From Insulibacter thermoxylanivorax (GTDB lineage: Bacteria > Bacillota > Bacilli > Paenibacillales > DA-C8), in NCBI RefSeq assembly GCF_015472005.1, contig NZ_BMAQ01000005.1, forward strand, positions 62,001-126,000: a stretch of DNA of 64,000 nt. The letters are read 5' to 3'. Numbering within the stretch: the first letter of the stretch is position 1; the number at the start of each line of letters is the position of its first letter. The position numbers were made by a program, and so were the translations under genes. The notes under the pieces were generated by a model, which saw only the letters and a list, made by a program, of their open reading frames with translations, had not been told where the DNA came from and searched no databases. Shown piece by piece: positions 1-10,024 of the stretch.

Positions 1-570
1 ATCGTGCCTAACGATTATGTAGGTGCGGTTATGGAGCTGTGTCAGAGCAAGCGCGGGGAATTCATCAATATGGAATATATCGATACGACCCGTGTCACGC
101 TGACTTATGATATTCCTCTGTCGGAGATCGTCTATGATTTCTTCGACCAGCTGAAATCCAGCACGCGGGGCTATGCATCCTTCGATTATGAGTTCAAAGG
201 ATATAAACGGTCGAACCTTGTGAAGATGGATATCCTCTTGAACGGAGAACAGGTGGATGCTCTGTCCTTCATCGTTCATAGGGACAAGGCGTATCATCGA
301 GGCAAGGCGATCTGTGAGAAATTGAAGGAACTGATTCCGCGGCAGATGTTCGAGGTTCCGATCCAGGCGGCCATCGGGAATAAGATCATCTCCCGCGAGA
401 CGGTCAAAGCGATGCGCAAGAACGTGCTGTCCAAGTGTTACGGCGGGGACATCAGCCGGAAGCGCAAGTTGTTGGAGAAGCAGAAGGAAGGTAAGAAGCG
501 CATGAAGCAGGTCGGCAGCGTAGAAGTTCCACAGGAAGCATTTATGGCTGTCCTCCGGCTTGACGACTGA
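1..570 (+). CDS. lepA: Elongation factor 4 (LepA), C-terminal part, cut by the window start
   Basis: The reading frame is open from base 1 and ends with TGA at 568-570, giving the last 189 residues. This part covers the EF-G domain V-like fold and the LepA-specific C-terminal domain. Recognisable pieces are the [11 protein letters not shown] and [17 protein letters not shown] stretches, the R-G-Y-A-S-F-D-Y segment, and the basic tail [18 protein letters not shown] that ends LepA proteins. LepA is a translational GTPase acting on ribosomes during initiation or under stress; its GTP-binding half lies outside the window. It precedes hemW as in Bacillus subtilis. The call is secure from sequence and context. 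Confidence 0.95.
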   Translation: MVPNDYVGAVMELCQSKRGEFINMEYIDTTRVTLTYDIPLSEIVYDFFDQLKSSTRGYASFDYEFKGYKRSNLVKMDILLNGEQVDALSFIVHRDKAYHRGKAICEKLKELIPRQMFEVPIQAAIGNKIISRETVKAMRKNVLSKCYGGDISRKRKLLEKQKEGKKRMKQVGSVEVPQEAFMAVLRLDD

Positions 571-604
571 CCATCTGATGCAAGATGAGGTTATGGCGCG
601 TATC

Positions 605-660
605 CAGGGGAAAGTGCACCTGCCGCTGGTTGTAAGAAGCGGAGGACAAGCTTTCCCCTG
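605..660 (+). terminator. Inverted repeat between lepA and hemW, possible weak terminator
   Basis: CAGGGGAAAG (605-614) is perfectly complementary to CTTTCCCCTG (651-660). A smaller CCGCT/AGCGG pair lies inside the 36-base loop. Only a short T-rich stretch (ATTTGTT) follows, so termination would be inefficient. It may instead be an mRNA processing or stability element. Confidence 0.35.
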
Positions 661-699
661 ATTTGTTACGAAGATCATTCCAGAGAGGCAGGGACTGCG

Positions 700-1893
700 A
701 TGTCCAAGATTCATACAGCCAGTCCGAAGGCTGTCTACATTCATATCCCGTTCTGTACGAACAAATGCCATTACTGCGATTTTAATTCCGTGGTGCTGAA
801 GGACCAGCCTGTGATGGATTATCTGCGGGCTTTAGAACAAGAGATGGAGAGGACGACGGCGCTGACGCCGCCGGAGATGATAGAGACCATCTTCGTAGGG
901 GGCGGTACGCCGACGGTGTTGACGCCGGAGCAGATGAGCGTATTCCTGTCTTCGGTGCAGAAGTTCTTCCCCCGGCAATCGCCGCAGATCGAATACTCGA
1001 TGGAAGCGAATCCGGGAACCGTCGATGGGGAGAAGCTGGCGGTGATGCTGGAAGGCGGCGTGAACCGGATCAGCTTCGGCGTCCAGTCCTTCGACAATCA
1101 GCTGCTCTATGCGATCGGCCGGATCCATGATACGGATGATGTATACCGCAGCATCGAAGCAGCCAGGAAGACGGGGTTTACGAACCTCTCGATCGACCTG
1201 ATGTTCGGTCTGCCGAATCAGACCTTGGAGCAGTTGGATCGCAGTGTGACGCTGGCGCTGGAACTCGATCTGCCCCATTATTCGATCTACAGCTTAAAAG
1301 TAGAAGAGAACACTTTGTTCTACAAGCTGTATCAGCGCGATGAGCTGCCGCTTCCTGATGAGGATACCGAATATGAGATGTATCTCTTGATCATGGACCG
1401 TTTCCGTGAAGCGGGATATGTGCAATATGAGATCAGCAACTTTGCCAAACCGGGCTTCGAAAGCCGGCATAATATCACCTATTGGCGCAATGATCCATAT
1501 TATGGAATCGGTGCTGGTGCCCACGGTTATGTTCATAGGAAGCGCCATGTGAATATCAAAGGGGTGCAGCCCTATATCCGGGCTTGCGCTGAAGGATTGC
1601 CGCGGATGGAACAGTATGAAGTGAGCGAGCAGGAAGCGATGGAGGACTTCATGATGGTTGGCCTGCGCATGTTGGACGGAGTTCGCTCAGAAGACTTTCG
1701 CAGCCAATTCAGCTGTGACATCGAGGAGGTATTCGGCCCGGTCATCGATCGCTTATGCCGTTTAGGGCTGCTCGAACGTACAGAGGAAGGTTATCGGCTC
1801 ACCAGGCAGGGACTGCTCTACGGCAACGATGTCTTCGGTGCGTTTATCGGTTCCGCACAACCCGCCGTGTTGCAAGGAAATTTCACCAAATAA
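700..1893 (+). CDS. hemW: Radical SAM heme chaperone HemW (coproporphyrinogen III oxidase-like)
   Basis: 397 residues, the usual length. The radical SAM cluster motif C-x3-C-x2-C is at C19, C23 and C26, followed by Asp-Phe. The Phe where true HemN oxidases carry a fourth Cys marks this as HemW. The GGGTPT SAM-binding motif is at residues 67-72 and a C-terminal HemN-type domain follows (YQYEISNFA-like segment, then a winged-helix end). HemW is thought to bind heme and deliver it to membrane respiratory proteins, not to perform the oxidase reaction; that is family knowledge. The start is the ATG at 700, preceded by a GAGAGGCAGGG ribosome binding site. It sits between lepA and the hrcA operon as in B. 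subtilis. Confidence 0.93.
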   Translation: MSKIHTASPKAVYIHIPFCTNKCHYCDFNSVVLKDQPVMDYLRALEQEMERTTALTPPEMIETIFVGGGTPTVLTPEQMSVFLSSVQKFFPRQSPQIEYSMEANPGTVDGEKLAVMLEGGVNRISFGVQSFDNQLLYAIGRIHDTDDVYRSIEAARKTGFTNLSIDLMFGLPNQTLEQLDRSVTLALELDLPHYSIYSLKVEENTLFYKLYQRDELPLPDEDTEYEMYLLIMDRFREAGYVQYEISNFAKPGFESRHNITYWRNDPYYGIGAGAHGYVHRKRHVNIKGVQPYIRACAEGLPRMEQYEVSEQEAMEDFMMVGLRMLDGVRSEDFRSQFSCDIEEVFGPVIDRLCRLGLLERTEEGYRLTRQGLLYGNDVFGAFIGSAQPAVLQGNFTK

Positions 1894-2027
1894 CAATTGC
1901 ATGTTTATACCCGATCATGTATATTTATCCCTATACCTGCATAGCAGATGAAGTCTGTTAAGTCTTAAGCGCTGTTGAACCGACCCCAGGGAGCAGCGCG
2001 GGACTTCGAGGGATAGGTGATAGGAAG

Positions 2028-2486
2028 ATGGCGGTTGTGCGCAAAGCAAGAATTGATGATGTAGAGCAAATCTATAAATTGATCGATCACTACGCGCAGC
2101 AAGGGATCATGCTGCCGCGCTCGCGGGAACTGTTGAGCCGCATCATTGATACCTTCGTCGTGGCAGAGGAAGACGGCGTGATCGTCGGCGTCGGATCGCT
2201 TTGCAAGTTAGGCGATGATCTCGTTGAGATTCGTTCGCTGGGCATCGCAGAAGGATATAAGGGAAGAGGCATTGGCACGAAGTTGGTTGAGACCCTGCTT
2301 GAAGAAGCGCGCCGGCTTAAGATTCGCCAGGTGATGGCCCTAACCTATGAGGTTCCTTTTTTCGAGAGCAATGGATTTCGCGTAGTAGACAAAGGGATCT
2401 TCCCGGAAAAGGTATGGACGGATTGCATCTACTGCAAGAAAAGGCATGCCTGCGACGAGATCGCGGTGCTCCGGCGGCTGGATTGA
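2028..2486 (+). CDS. GNAT-family N-acetyltransferase, ArgA-like small type
   Basis: 152 residues forming a single GNAT domain. The acetyl-CoA pyrophosphate-binding loop is the G-Y-K-G-R-G-I-G run near residues 82-89, after the usual V-E-I-R-S-L-G-I beta strand. The C-terminus has a conserved-looking cysteine segment (FPEKVWTDCIYC, then H-A-C-D-E) found in a family of small acetyltransferases related to N-acetylglutamate synthase. The substrate cannot be told from sequence; arginine-pathway activity is possible but unproven. A GGATAGGTGATAGG site precedes the ATG. The hrcA promoter begins only a few bases after its stop, so it is probably transcribed separately from the chaperone operon. Confidence 0.8.
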   Translation: MAVVRKARIDDVEQIYKLIDHYAQQGIMLPRSRELLSRIIDTFVVAEEDGVIVGVGSLCKLGDDLVEIRSLGIAEGYKGRGIGTKLVETLLEEARRLKIRQVMALTYEVPFFESNGFRVVDKGIFPEKVWTDCIYCKKRHACDEIAVLRRLD

Positions 2487-2492
2487 CATGAC

Positions 2493-2522
2493 TTGACAAT
2501 GGTAAGCGCGGTTTGGTATTTT
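2493..2522 (+). promoter_or_regulatory. Sigma-A promoter of the hrcA operon
   Basis: TTGACA at 2493-2498, an 18-base spacer and TATTTT at 2517-2522. This places the transcription start just before or within the CIRCE element at 2535-2561, as expected for HrcA repression. Confidence 0.75.
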
Positions 2523-2534
2523 ACTAATAGGTTT

Positions 2535-2561
2535 TTAGCACTCTTAAGAGTCGAGTGCTAA
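2535..2561 (+). promoter_or_regulatory. CIRCE operator (HrcA binding site)
   Basis: Perfect match to TTAGCACTC-N9-GAGTGCTAA. Both 9-base arms are exact (2535-2543 and 2553-2561) with a 9-base spacer. It lies between the promoter and the hrcA ribosome binding site. HrcA, whose activity needs GroEL, binds here to repress the operon at normal temperature; this is well established for the element. It is the only CIRCE I see in the window. Confidence 0.98.
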
Positions 2562-2581
2562 CGGAAGGAGGCTGACAACGC

Positions 2582-3613
2582 ATGCTGTCAGAACGACAAC
2601 GTCTGATCTTGAATGCGATCGTTGATGATTATATTCGTTCAGCAGAGCCCGTCGGTTCCCGCAGCATCTCCAAAAGAGGGGATGTAGGCTACAGCCCGGC
2701 GACGATTCGCAACGAGATGTCCGACTTGGAAGAGCTCGGGTATCTGGAACAGCCTCATACATCTGCAGGTCGTATCCCTTCGCACAAAGGGTATCGATAC
2801 TATGTCGATCATCTCATCCATCTGAAGGAGCTTCCGAAGCATGAGATCGATCGTCTGAAGAGATTCTTCGCTGAGCGCATGCAGCAGCAAGAAGCGGTGA
2901 TCCGGCAAGTGGCGATGATTCTGGCCGAGATGACGAACTATACTTCGCTCGTGCTGGAGCCGGAGTTGTATCATACATCTCTGAAACATATGCAGATCGT
3001 ACCGCTTAATGAGAGACAGGCCGTGATGATTATCGTGACGAATACGGGGCATGTGGAGGATAAGCTGATCTCTTTGCCGCAGGATGTCCCTGTTTCGGAA
3101 ATCGAGAAATTGGTGAATATATTAAATGCGAAACTTTCGGGTGTCTCCATGATGCAGCTCACTTCCAAGCTGTACAATGAGCTCAGCAGCGAGATCGCGA
3201 AGCATGTGAGCAAGTACCAGGAGCTCATTCGCGTCCTCGATGATGCATTGGCTATCGAAGAAGAGGGCCGGGTGTATCTAAGCGGCACGACGAATATTAT
3301 GAATCAACCGGAATTCCGTGATGTCGAGAAGGTCAAGTCCTTGTTCGCCCTGTTGGAGGAACAGGACACGCTGGCCAAGATGCTGACACCGTCGGAGTCC
3401 GGTATTCATGTTCGGATCGGCTCTGAGAACAATCTGGATGCCATCCACAATTGCAGCTTGATCACAGCGACATACTCCATCGATGGGCAGACGCTGGGTA
3501 CGATAGGCATTCTTGGTCCGACACGCATGGAGTACAGCAAAGTCATCAGTTTGATGAAGTATTTCTCTGAAGAATTATCCAATCTGTTATCCAACATTCG
3601 ATATCAAGGATAA
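2582..3613 (+). CDS. hrcA: Heat-inducible transcription repressor HrcA
   Basis: 343 residues, full length. The N-terminal winged-helix DNA-binding domain contains the family signature (YIRSAEPVGSRSISKR, then SPATIRNEMSDLEELGYL), followed by the GAF-like and dimerisation domains and the conserved TYSIDGQTLGTIGILGPTRM ending. It represses its own operon through the perfect CIRCE at 2535-2561. The ATG at 2582 follows AAGGAGG at 2565-2571, a 10-base spacing. It is the first gene of hrcA-grpE-dnaK-dnaJ. Nothing is odd in the sequence. Confidence 0.97.
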   Translation: MLSERQRLILNAIVDDYIRSAEPVGSRSISKRGDVGYSPATIRNEMSDLEELGYLEQPHTSAGRIPSHKGYRYYVDHLIHLKELPKHEIDRLKRFFAERMQQQEAVIRQVAMILAEMTNYTSLVLEPELYHTSLKHMQIVPLNERQAVMIIVTNTGHVEDKLISLPQDVPVSEIEKLVNILNAKLSGVSMMQLTSKLYNELSSEIAKHVSKYQELIRVLDDALAIEEEGRVYLSGTTNIMNQPEFRDVEKVKSLFALLEEQDTLAKMLTPSESGIHVRIGSENNLDAIHNCSLITATYSIDGQTLGTIGILGPTRMEYSKVISLMKYFSEELSNLLSNIRYQG

Positions 3614-3643
3614 GCGTTACTAATCAGGGGGTGAGAGTGGACG

Positions 3644-6189
<2,546 letters not shown>

Positions 6190-6206
6190 TCTTATCACCA
6201 TGAACT

Positions 6207-6254
6207 GCAATCAAAGTCAAAGCGGGCTGTGAGAGCTGCTTTGACTTTGATTGC
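6207..6254 (+). other. Perfect 17-bp hairpin between dnaK and dnaJ
   Basis: GCAATCAAAGTCAAAGC (6207-6223) and GCTTTGACTTTGATTGC (6238-6254) are exact reverse complements around a 14-base loop. No T-run follows, so it is not a classical terminator. It could be a partial attenuator, an RNase processing site or an mRNA stabiliser that sets the DnaK:DnaJ ratio. That role is inference. Confidence 0.7.
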
Positions 6255-6308
6255 GTAGGAACCTAATAAGCGATGCATGCTGGTTGTGCATCGATGGGAG
6301 TGGAACGA

Positions 6309-7424
6309 GTGAGCAAGCGTGATTATTATGAAGTGCTTGGCGTAGATAGGAACGCCACCCCCGAAGAGATCAAGAAGGCTTACCGCAGACTGGCTCGCAA
6401 GTACCATCCGGACGTGAACAAAGAGCCGGATGCGGAGGAGAAGTTCAAAGAAGTGAAGGAAGCCTATGAGGTCTTAAGCGACGACAACAAACGCGCCCAC
6501 TACGACCGTTTCGGTCACGTCGACCCGAACCAAGGTTTCGGCGGCGGCGCCGGCGGATTCGAGGATTTCGGCGGTTTCGGCGATATATTCGATATGTTCT
6601 TCGGCGGCGGTGCGCGGAGGAATCCGAACGCGCCGCAGCGCGGAGCTGATCTGCAGTACACGATGACGATCGAGTTCAAGGAAGCGGTGTTCGGCAAGGA
6701 GACCGACATTGAGATTCCGCGAACGGAAGATTGCGATACTTGCCGAGGCAGCGGTGCGAAACCGGGCACGCATCCGGAGACTTGTTCTACCTGCCGCGGT
6801 ACAGGCCAGCAGGAACTCATCCAGAACACGGCATTTGGCCGCATCGTCAATCGCAGAACTTGTCCGACCTGCGGCGGGGCGGGCAGGATCATCCGCGAGA
6901 AGTGCGGTTCGTGCCATGGTACGGGCAAAGTGAAGAAACGCCGCAAGATTCATATCAAGATTCCTGCAGGCGTTGATGATGGTTCCCAGCTCCGTGTATC
7001 GGGAGAAGGGGAGCGAGGCATCCGCGGCGGTCCTCCGGGGGACCTCTACGTCGTCTTACGCGTGAAGGATCATGAATTCTTCGAGCGCGACGGCGACGAT
7101 ATCTACTGCGAAGTACCGATCACCTTCGCTCAGGCTGCCCTTGGCGATGAGATTGAAGTGCCGACGTTAACGGGCAAAGTCAAGCTCAAGATTCCGCCCG
7201 GAACGCAGACGCATACGTATTTCCGCTTGAAGGGCCACGGCGTGCCCCGCCTGAGAGGCATCGGTCAAGGTGACCAGCATGTGAAGGTGGTCGTGGTTAC
7301 GCCGACGAATCTGAACGAGGAGCAGAAGGAATTGCTCCGGGAGTTCGCCAAACTAAGCGGCGACGATACCCATGGGCACCAAGAGACGTTGTTTGAACGG
7401 ATGAAAAAAGCTTTTCTGGGTTAA
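6309..7424 (+). CDS. dnaJ: Chaperone DnaJ (Hsp40)
   Basis: 371 residues. The J domain starts at once ([12 protein letters not shown]) and has the HPD motif in YHPDVNK. A Gly/Phe-rich linker follows, then four CxxCxGxG zinc-binding repeats ([32 protein letters not shown]) and two C-terminal beta domains. It delivers substrates to DnaK and stimulates its ATPase. I chose the GTG at 6309, preceded by GGGAGTGG, because it gives the normal DnaJ N-terminus. An upstream in-frame ATG at 6273 would add 12 unusual residues. The gene is separated from dnaK by the hairpin and closes the chaperone operon. Confidence 0.97.
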   Translation: MSKRDYYEVLGVDRNATPEEIKKAYRRLARKYHPDVNKEPDAEEKFKEVKEAYEVLSDDNKRAHYDRFGHVDPNQGFGGGAGGFEDFGGFGDIFDMFFGGGARRNPNAPQRGADLQYTMTIEFKEAVFGKETDIEIPRTEDCDTCRGSGAKPGTHPETCSTCRGTGQQELIQNTAFGRIVNRRTCPTCGGAGRIIREKCGSCHGTGKVKKRRKIHIKIPAGVDDGSQLRVSGEGERGIRGGPPGDLYVVLRVKDHEFFERDGDDIYCEVPITFAQAALGDEIEVPTLTGKVKLKIPPGTQTHTYFRLKGHGVPRLRGIGQGDQHVKVVVVTPTNLNEEQKELLREFAKLSGDDTHGHQETLFERMKKAFLG

Positions 7425-7442
7425 TCATGCAAGATGCAAAAT

Positions 7443-7494
7443 AAGGTACAGAATTGCGAGGTGGATCCCACCCCCCGTAATTCTGTACCTTTTT
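7443..7494. terminator. Bidirectional terminator between dnaJ and the convergent STAS/kinase gene
   Basis: AAGGTACAGAATT (7443-7455) pairs with AATTCTGTACCTT (7479-7491), and an inner GGTGG/CCACC stem extends it. TTTTT follows on the plus strand and ATTTT on the minus strand, so it can end both converging transcripts. Confidence 0.85.
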
Positions 7495-7510
7495 GCGCAT
7501 GAAATATAGG

Positions 7511-9058
7511 TTATGTATTGGTGATCTGCAGACCTAACTCCTCCAAGGCCTGCTGCAGCGTTCCCTTCGTCTCGATGCGATCGTTCAGGGAGATGCCCAA
7601 GTTCACCATCGTGTTAGCGATCTCTGCGCGGATCCCGGTGATGATCGCCGTACATCCCATATAGCTGACCCCATGCAAGATCTTGAAGAGATGCTGCACG
7701 ACCATCGTATCCAGGTAGACGACGCCGGACATATCGATGATCAGGGAGCGAATCTTGTGAGTCTCGATCTGGTGAAGCATCTTCTCCTGGATGGCCTTGG
7801 CGCGGTGGGTATCAATGGTGCCCAGCAGCGGCAGGATGAAAACGCTTGAAGTCAGCGGGATCAGGGGAACCGACAGATCATCGATCATCTCGCGATGGGT
7901 TTTGATCATCTCATCTTTGAAGGTGGTATAGCTGGTAAAGAAGTGGCGCAGGAAGATATCCAGAGTGATATTGATCCGATACTCCATTTTGAAGAAGTCG
8001 TCCATCTTGTAATCGCTTCCGCTTAAGCGCGTAAAATTATAGATGAAGTGCCACAATATGCGGCGGAACGCTTGGAACCATTCCAGCTTCACCTCGATGT
8101 TCAGCGTGGAATGCTGCGCCCAGAACTTTCCTTCCAGCTGGGCAAAATTAATCACTTCAGGTTCGCGGTTATCGATGACCAGAGCAGCGAGATGATGGGC
8201 ATTCGCCAGCAGATCGATACCGCCGACGGTTTTGATCTCGTCCAGGATCTCTTGCAGATTGACGACTTCCTGAAGCAGGTATCGCTCAAATTCCTGTTTA
8301 TTCAGATCGAAGAACCCTTGGAGATCGATATCGGATTCGTAGTGCAGATCCATTCGTTCCACTCCTTTGTCCATGGGCATCTCCATGGGGAAAATAAACT
8401 TAAACGTCGTCCCTTTGCCTTCTTCGCTTTCGATCTCGATTCTGCCGTTGTGCTGATAGATCGTTGAGAAGACGTATGCTAGACCCATGCCCGTCCCTTC
8501 GGACTTCGTCGTATAGAACGGTGTTCCCAGCAGATCAATTCTCTCCTTAGGAATGCCTACTCCCGTATCCGAGATCGTGACATAGACCAGCTCGTCCTGT
8601 ATGTAATGATGAATCTTGATTGTTCCTTGGCCCTCGATAGCTTCAAAGGCGTTTTTGAGAATGTTAAAAAATGCTTTTTTGAGTTGATTCCTCTTGCCGG
8701 TGATGCTGACCTCTGCGTCTTCGAACTTCTTCTCAATCGTCACGCGGTAGATCTGATCCTGGAATAAGTTCAGCAGCGACTCCAGCTCGGCGCATAGATG
8801 GATCTTCACGGGTTGTTCTTCTTCGGAATCGGCTTTCGAGATGTTGAGCAGATTCTGCAGGGTGGTTATGGCGTTGTCCAGTTCTGCTTGCGCGATATCC
8901 AGATAGGTGTGCGGCGATTGCTTCTGCAGCAGCTGCAGGAAACCTTTAACGGCGGTAAGGGGATTGCGCACTTCATGGGCGATGCCGGCAGCGATCTGTC
9001 CGACGGAGGCCAGGCGGGATTGGTGGCTGTTATGTTCATGTGTATCTTTTGATGGCAA
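7511..9058 (-). CDS. Histidine kinase fused to an RsbR-type STAS protein
   Basis: 515 residues from the TTG at 9058. Residues 14-90 form a HisKA dimerisation domain with the phospho-acceptor His at about 28 (AAGIAHEVRNPLTAVKGF). Residues 95-230 form the HATPase domain with N box NILKNAFEAIEG, DTGVGIP and GTGMGLA. The middle, about 240-395, resembles the non-haem-globin-like N-terminal domain of RsbR proteins. Residues 396-515 are a STAS domain with the RsbR signature REMIDDLS...VPLIPL, LPLLGTIDT and VVYLDTMVVQH, whose Thr in D-T-M matches a phosphorylated Thr of RsbR. No membrane segment is visible. I chose the TTG because AAAGGA lies 10 bases upstream; an ATG at 9100 has no good site. It overlaps the upstream RsbT-like gene, implying coupled translation. 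Confidence 0.8.
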   Translation of the reverse strand: MPSKDTHEHNSHQSRLASVGQIAAGIAHEVRNPLTAVKGFLQLLQKQSPHTYLDIAQAELDNAITTLQNLLNISKADSEEEQPVKIHLCAELESLLNLFQDQIYRVTIEKKFEDAEVSITGKRNQLKKAFFNILKNAFEAIEGQGTIKIHHYIQDELVYVTISDTGVGIPKERIDLLGTPFYTTKSEGTGMGLAYVFSTIYQHNGRIEIESEEGKGTTFKFIFPMEMPMDKGVERMDLHYESDIDLQGFFDLNKQEFERYLLQEVVNLQEILDEIKTVGGIDLLANAHHLAALVIDNREPEVINFAQLEGKFWAQHSTLNIEVKLEWFQAFRRILWHFIYNFTRLSGSDYKMDDFFKMEYRINITLDIFLRHFFTSYTTFKDEMIKTHREMIDDLSVPLIPLTSSVFILPLLGTIDTHRAKAIQEKMLHQIETHKIRSLIIDMSGVVYLDTMVVQHLFKILHGVSYMGCTAIITGIRAEIANTMVNLGISLNDRIETKGTLQQALEELGLQITNT

Positions 9059-9416
9059 CGACTCTCGTTCCTTTCGCAGAAGTATTGATGCTTGCCGCAT
9101 CCATCAAGCGCATCGTCCCGCTGATGCCAAGGCCAAGCCCCGATGAGGAAGGCTTGCTCCCCTTTAATATTTCATCCAGATTCTCGATCCAAGGACCTTG
9201 ATCCTTCACGATCAAGCAGATGCCCTGCGTGACTTTGTGACAGATCAATTGGCCCCTGCCGCCCCCATGGATCAACACATTGCGTGTGATCTCCATCAGG
9301 CTGACCAGCACGCTCTGCACGTCGATCTCTGTGAAGGGCAAGTCTCTCATGAGGTATTTGACCTTGCTGATCGCCGGGTAGTTGTCGTGCTCGCATGTGA
9401 TCATTTTAGTCATCAT
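9036..9416 (-). CDS. RsbT-like anti-sigma / switch kinase (HATPase)
   Basis: 126 residues forming a single GHKL ATPase domain. The N box reads MEITRNVLIHG, the G1 box VKDQGPWI and the G2 box SGLGLGISGTMRLMD, with a GTRVVAIKR end, all as in the stressosome kinase RsbT. Such proteins phosphorylate STAS-domain proteins on Ser/Thr, and the next gene encodes one. The start is the ATG at 9416, preceded by GGTGAT; an ATG at 9413 is equally possible. Extending upstream would run through a TATAAT promoter box, so I rejected the longer form. The usual Gly of the DxGPGI box is Trp here. Confidence 0.8.
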   Translation of the reverse strand: MMTKMITCEHDNYPAISKVKYLMRDLPFTEIDVQSVLVSLMEITRNVLIHGGGRGQLICHKVTQGICLIVKDQGPWIENLDEILKGSKPSSSGLGLGISGTMRLMDAASINTSAKGTRVVAIKRYT

Positions 9417-9459
9417 AGCTATCACCATCATCCAATGGGTTAATAGGAGATTTAGTAGT

Positions 9460-9488
9460 ATTATACATGAGAGGAAAAATGCTTGAAA
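9460..9488 (-). promoter_or_regulatory. Probable promoter of the RsbT-like / STAS-kinase operon
   Basis: On the minus strand TATAAT occupies 9465-9460. Seventeen bases upstream is TTTCAA (9488-9483), a poor -35 match. The -10 box is perfect and lies about 45 bases before the chosen start codon. Confidence 0.5.
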
Positions 9489-9575
9489 CCAATTTACATA
9501 AAAATGGCATTCCATTAAATAATCGCATCATCGCTTGCGTTCACAGGCTTCCTGTTTCTCCCTGCAAGAATACTA

Positions 9576-9610
9576 CAAAAAGGACGCGGTATCGATTGGA
9601 CCGCGTCCTT
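9576..9610 (-). terminator. Rho-independent terminator of the tRNA pair
   Basis: Read on the minus strand, AAGGACGCGGT (9610-9600) pairs with ACCGCGTCCTT (9590-9580) around a 9-base loop and is followed by TTTTTG. It ends the tRNA-Pro/tRNA-Gly transcript. Confidence 0.88.
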
Positions 9611-9626
9611 CATGTCCCTATATCAA

Positions 9627-9697
9627 AGCGGGTGAGGGGAATCGAACCCCCGCTTCAGGCTTGGGAAGCCGGCGTTCTACCACTGAACTACACCCGC
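9627..9697 (-). tRNA. tRNA-Gly (anticodon CCC)
   Basis: A 71-base cloverleaf on the minus strand. The acceptor stem is GCGGGTG/CACCCGC, the D-stem GTTC/GAAC and the T-arm GGGGG-TTCGATT-CCCCT. The anticodon loop TTCCCAA gives anticodon CCC, reading GGG codons. The anticodon stem CCGGC/GCCTG has one apparent mismatch (C28 against U42). CCA is not encoded. It lies 21 bases downstream of tRNA-Pro and shares its terminator. Confidence 0.93.
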
Positions 9698-9718
9698 AAT
9701 GGAAGATCGTATAGGTGG

Positions 9719-9792
9719 TCGGGAAGACAGGATTCGAACCTGCGACCCCCACGTCCCGAACGTGGTGCTCTACCAAGCTGAGCCACTTCCCG
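9719..9792 (-). tRNA. tRNA-Pro (anticodon CGG)
   Basis: A 74-base cloverleaf on the minus strand. The acceptor stem is CGGGAAG/CTTCCCG, the D-stem GCTC/GAGC, the anticodon stem CCACG/CGTGG around loop TTCGGGA (anticodon CGG, reading CCG) and the T-loop TTCGAAT. CCA is not encoded. It is the first of the two-tRNA minus-strand unit. Confidence 0.95.
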
Positions 9793-10024
9793 ACGAATGT
9801 CTTCTCCATAAGGGGAGAAGCGACATAATCAAATATAGCATATTTTTTAATAAAAATCATCTATTATTTTTGACGAAATCGTGAAAATCATACTTTGGTC
9901 CGGGTTGCTTACGAAATGAATGAAGCCCGGCGGCATGTGGAATGATAACATCGACCCAATGGCGTTTGTGAAGCGGCTGATCAGCCAAGAATGACATTTC
10001 ATAGTGAGAAGATGGTGGTAGCCA
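9793..10024. other. Spacer between tRNA-Pro and the glutamate synthase-like gene
   Basis: The two units are divergent, so both promoters should lie here. A 7-bp inverted repeat CTTCTCC/GGAGAAG spans 9801-9820. An A/T-rich stretch (about 9830-9870) is followed by TTGACG at 9870-9875, but no convincing -10 box sits at the right distance. I cannot assign either promoter with confidence. Confidence 0.4.

Noticed and set aside
9417-9515. N-terminal extension of the RsbT-like gene by 33 residues
   Set aside because: It would run through a perfect TATAAT and the GGTGAT ribosome binding site, and the added residues (MECHFYVNWFQAFF) are unlike RsbT.
9627-9792. tRNA pair as the attachment site of an integrated element
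   Set aside because: No integrase gene and no repeated tRNA 3' end are visible in the neighbouring sequence.
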